Both the position numbers and the translations under genes were made by a program. Source: Bacteroidales bacterium UBA4417 (lineage in GTDB: Bacteria > Bacteroidota > Bacteroidia > Bacteroidales > UBA4417). Taken from it: a stretch of DNA of 8,790 bases. Within the stretch, counting starts at the first letter, position 1. Every line of letters starts with the position of its first letter. The notes beneath the pieces were generated by a model, which was given only the letters and a program-made list of their open reading frames with translations, had not been told where the DNA came from and did not search any database. Location of the stretch: positions 5,982-14,771 of the forward strand of contig DGQJ01000347.1 of NCBI GenBank assembly GCA_002389705.1. Direction: 5' to 3'. Of the stretch, positions 7,341-8,790 are shown one piece after another.

Positions 7341-7498
7341 TCGGTAAGTGGAAACAAGGTTGTATGTGCCTGATGCTGTTTTGTAATTAACAGCAATACA
7401 ATGGGGTAAGGTCATCAGGCCGAGGATCCGATCACCGGTAAATGTTTCCGGCGGCTGAAAATTATCAAGTGTTATAAATATTCAAGCATGCATTCACC

Positions 7499-7506
7499 TA
7501 TTTTTG
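7499..7506 (+). promoter_or_regulatory. Bacteroidota-type -7 promoter box for the PqqD/HprK-like gene
   Basis: TATTTTTG is an exact match to the TAnnTTTG consensus of the Bacteroidota primary sigma factor. No clear -33 TTG element is seen about 20 bp upstream. Transcription from here would begin near 7512-7515, leaving a leader of about 50 nt before the ATG at 7564 but almost none before the TTG at 7519. This supports the ATG as the start. Confidence 0.5.
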
Positions 7507-7563
7507 TAATGCTTTACTTTGGACGGAAGCATTGAATCAACAGCTAAAAGTGAATTTTACCTA

Positions 7564-8688
7564 ATGATCGATTTCAGGTATTATATCGCAGATGATATTT
7601 ATGTTGTATGGATTGCCGGCATTAATCGCTATGTGCAGCTGTTGGAGCCTGCTTTTGGTGTTTTCGGGATGTGGGCAAAGGGCACAAACAAAGAAACAAT
7701 TGCTGAATGGTGTGCTTCAAGATATTCGCTTTCAGAAGCAGAAAGTTTGCACTTTGTGGATGACATCACTAACCATATACGGTTGCTGATGGATTCAAAA
7801 CCTGTAGTTAAAACAGAACAGGTTGCTTATGATGAACCGGCTACCGGGCAAAAAGATTATTTTGCAACGGCGATATACCGGTTTGGAACCCATGCTTTCA
7901 GGTTTATATACCGCGATAGCTACCTCGAGGATTTGTTTCACCCGCTTTTCGTTCACTATGTAATTGATAGTAAAACCATTGATTTTACAAGTACATTTGA
8001 ACTTTATACAGAAAACGGGGCCGATATTTTATCTGTAAATGAATTAACTGTTTGTGAGTTCCCTGCAAGATCTGTTGATCTATATCAGGGCGCCGTATTT
8101 ATGGAGATTTTAAATGCCATCCATGGTAAACAAATGAACGATTGGATGGGTGTGTTTCATGCCTCGGCGGTTTCGGATGGCAAAAAGGCGGTTCTGTTTA
8201 CAGCACCTTCGGGCAGTGGTAAAAGCACCATAGCCATGCTGATGATGGCGCAAGGGTATGCCAGTCTTTCCGACGATTTTGTTCCTGTTGCCATCCGGGA
8301 CCCCGAAGTATTTCATTTCCCTGCCGGCATTTCGGTAAAGCCGGGAACTGCTGATTTATTGAAGGACCAGTTACCACAACTGCAGCACCTGCAAACAAGT
8401 GCATTGCCTGGTGATGAATTGTATGTTGCTCCTGCAAACAACAACATTCATCCCAGTGTACCGGCCTGTGCCATTGTTTTTGTAAAATACGATACCGAAA
8501 TTGCATTCGAATTAAAAAGAGAGTCGAATCCCTGTATGATGAATGACCTGATCCGACAATCATGGATAGCCGGTACGCCCGAAGCTGCCGAAAGATTCCT
8601 CCACTGGTATTTTAACCTGCCGGTCTACAGCCTCCGTTATTCCGATAATAATTCAGCCGTGGAAGGACTAAGAAAACTTTTCGATTAG
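7564..8688 (+). CDS. PqqD-like domain fused to HPr-kinase-like P-loop kinase
   Basis: A protein of 374 residues from the ATG at 7564. An upstream in-frame TTG at 7519 would add 15 residues but lies almost on the predicted transcription start. Numbering here is from that TTG. Residues about 18-90 look like a PqqD-type winged-helix domain: VVWIAGINRYVQLLEPAF, then KGTNKETIAEWCASRYSL, then VDDITNHI. The C-terminal half resembles the HPr kinase/phosphorylase catalytic domain: FHAS (213-216), the P-loop APSGSGKSTIA (229-239) and SLSDDFVPV (249-257) with D252-D253 matching the kinase's acidic pair. No signal peptide or membrane segment is seen. HprK relatives phosphorylate serine on a small protein, and PqqD domains bind peptides in RiPP maturation, so a peptide- or protein-directed kinase is inferred. 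The gene is divergent from the nucleotidyltransferase gene, suggesting a functional pair. No HPr, radical SAM, protease or precursor gene is visible nearby. Confidence 0.8.
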   Translation: MIDFRYYIADDIYVVWIAGINRYVQLLEPAFGVFGMWAKGTNKETIAEWCASRYSLSEAESLHFVDDITNHIRLLMDSKPVVKTEQVAYDEPATGQKDYFATAIYRFGTHAFRFIYRDSYLEDLFHPLFVHYVIDSKTIDFTSTFELYTENGADILSVNELTVCEFPARSVDLYQGAVFMEILNAIHGKQMNDWMGVFHASAVSDGKKAVLFTAPSGSGKSTIAMLMMAQGYASLSDDFVPVAIRDPEVFHFPAGISVKPGTADLLKDQLPQLQHLQTSALPGDELYVAPANNNIHPSVPACAIVFVKYDTEIAFELKRESNPCMMNDLIRQSWIAGTPEAAERFLHWYFNLPVYSLRYSDNNSAVEGLRKLFD

Positions 8689-8700
8689 CTCTGCAAACTG

Positions 8701-8780
8701 TTTGAACAATTGAACATCGGGGCAATTGAACAGGAGAACAATTGAATATTTGAACGGCTTAAACATTTCAAACCCTTCAA
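8701..8780. repeat. Degenerate intergenic repeat with 16-bp period
   Basis: CAATTGAACA occurs at 8707-8716 and 8723-8732 and as CAATTGAATA at 8739-8748, spaced exactly 16 bp each time. TTTGAAC at 8701-8707 and 8749-8755 is offset by 48 bp, three times 16. Further right, AAACATTTCAAACCCTTCAAACC continues in a decayed form. It lies between the stop at 8688 and the window edge. It could be a decaying tandem repeat; its function is unknown. Confidence 0.5.
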
Positions 8781-8790
8781 ACCTCATCAA

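Noticed and set aside
7324..7563. Possible RiPP precursor peptide between the divergent genes
   Set aside because: PqqD and HprK-like genes made this worth checking, but no convincing small ORF with a leader-like sequence is present here; + strand frames close quickly (for example ATGGGGTAA near 7401).
8198..8563. Minus-strand ORF of 121 codons opposite the kinase-like gene
   Set aside because: It is a shadow of the P-loop kinase coding region; its composition (many W, H, Q and C) is typical of antisense frames and no family is recognisable.
8701..8780. CRISPR-like array in the 16-bp-period repeat
   Set aside because: The unit and spacers are far too short (10-bp core, 6-bp spacing) and no cas gene is nearby.

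Overview
The window looks like chromosomal DNA of a Bacteroidota bacterium, probably Bacteroidales/Marinilabiliales-like. This is inferred from moderate GC, an exact TAnnTTTG promoter box, little sign of Shine-Dalgarno sites, overlapping ORFs in an exopolysaccharide-type locus, and protein families typical of that phylum. I cannot name a genus. No tRNA, rRNA, CRISPR array or transposase gene is visible.

Left part (1-3661): four + strand genes chained by overlaps. They are the 3' end of a DUF354-family (GT-B fold) protein, a divergent DegT/DnrJ/EryC1-type PLP enzyme, a complete second DUF354 protein, and a FemAB/GNAT-like acyl- or aminoacyl-transferase. The overlaps are 4, 11 and about 20 bp, which strongly suggests one operon. 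A plausible but unproven reading is that the module makes, transfers and N-acylates an amino sugar or similar cell-surface building block.

Middle (3752-6192): a NodB-like polysaccharide deacetylase-family protein with an altered second metal motif. It is followed by a large membrane protein that ends in a bacterial sugar-transferase catalytic region. This second protein is unusual: the usual membrane re-entrant helix before the catalytic core is not visible, and an extra soluble domain sits in its place. A strong intrinsic terminator for this transcript lies inside the 3' end of the next, convergent gene.

Right part (6199-8688): a minus-strand NTP_transf_5-type nucleotidyltransferase and, divergent from it, a protein with a PqqD-like N-terminal domain and an HPr-kinase-like P-loop domain. 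These two families recur together next to peptide-modification or polysaccharide loci, but no precursor peptide gene is visible here. This pair is the best candidate for a poorly described system in the window. After it comes an intergenic tail of degenerate repeats with a 16-bp period, running towards the window edge.

Gaps between genes are short: 3662-3751, 4550-4680, 7324-7563 and 8689-8790. None exceeds 300 bases, and the elements seen in them are listed as features or findings.
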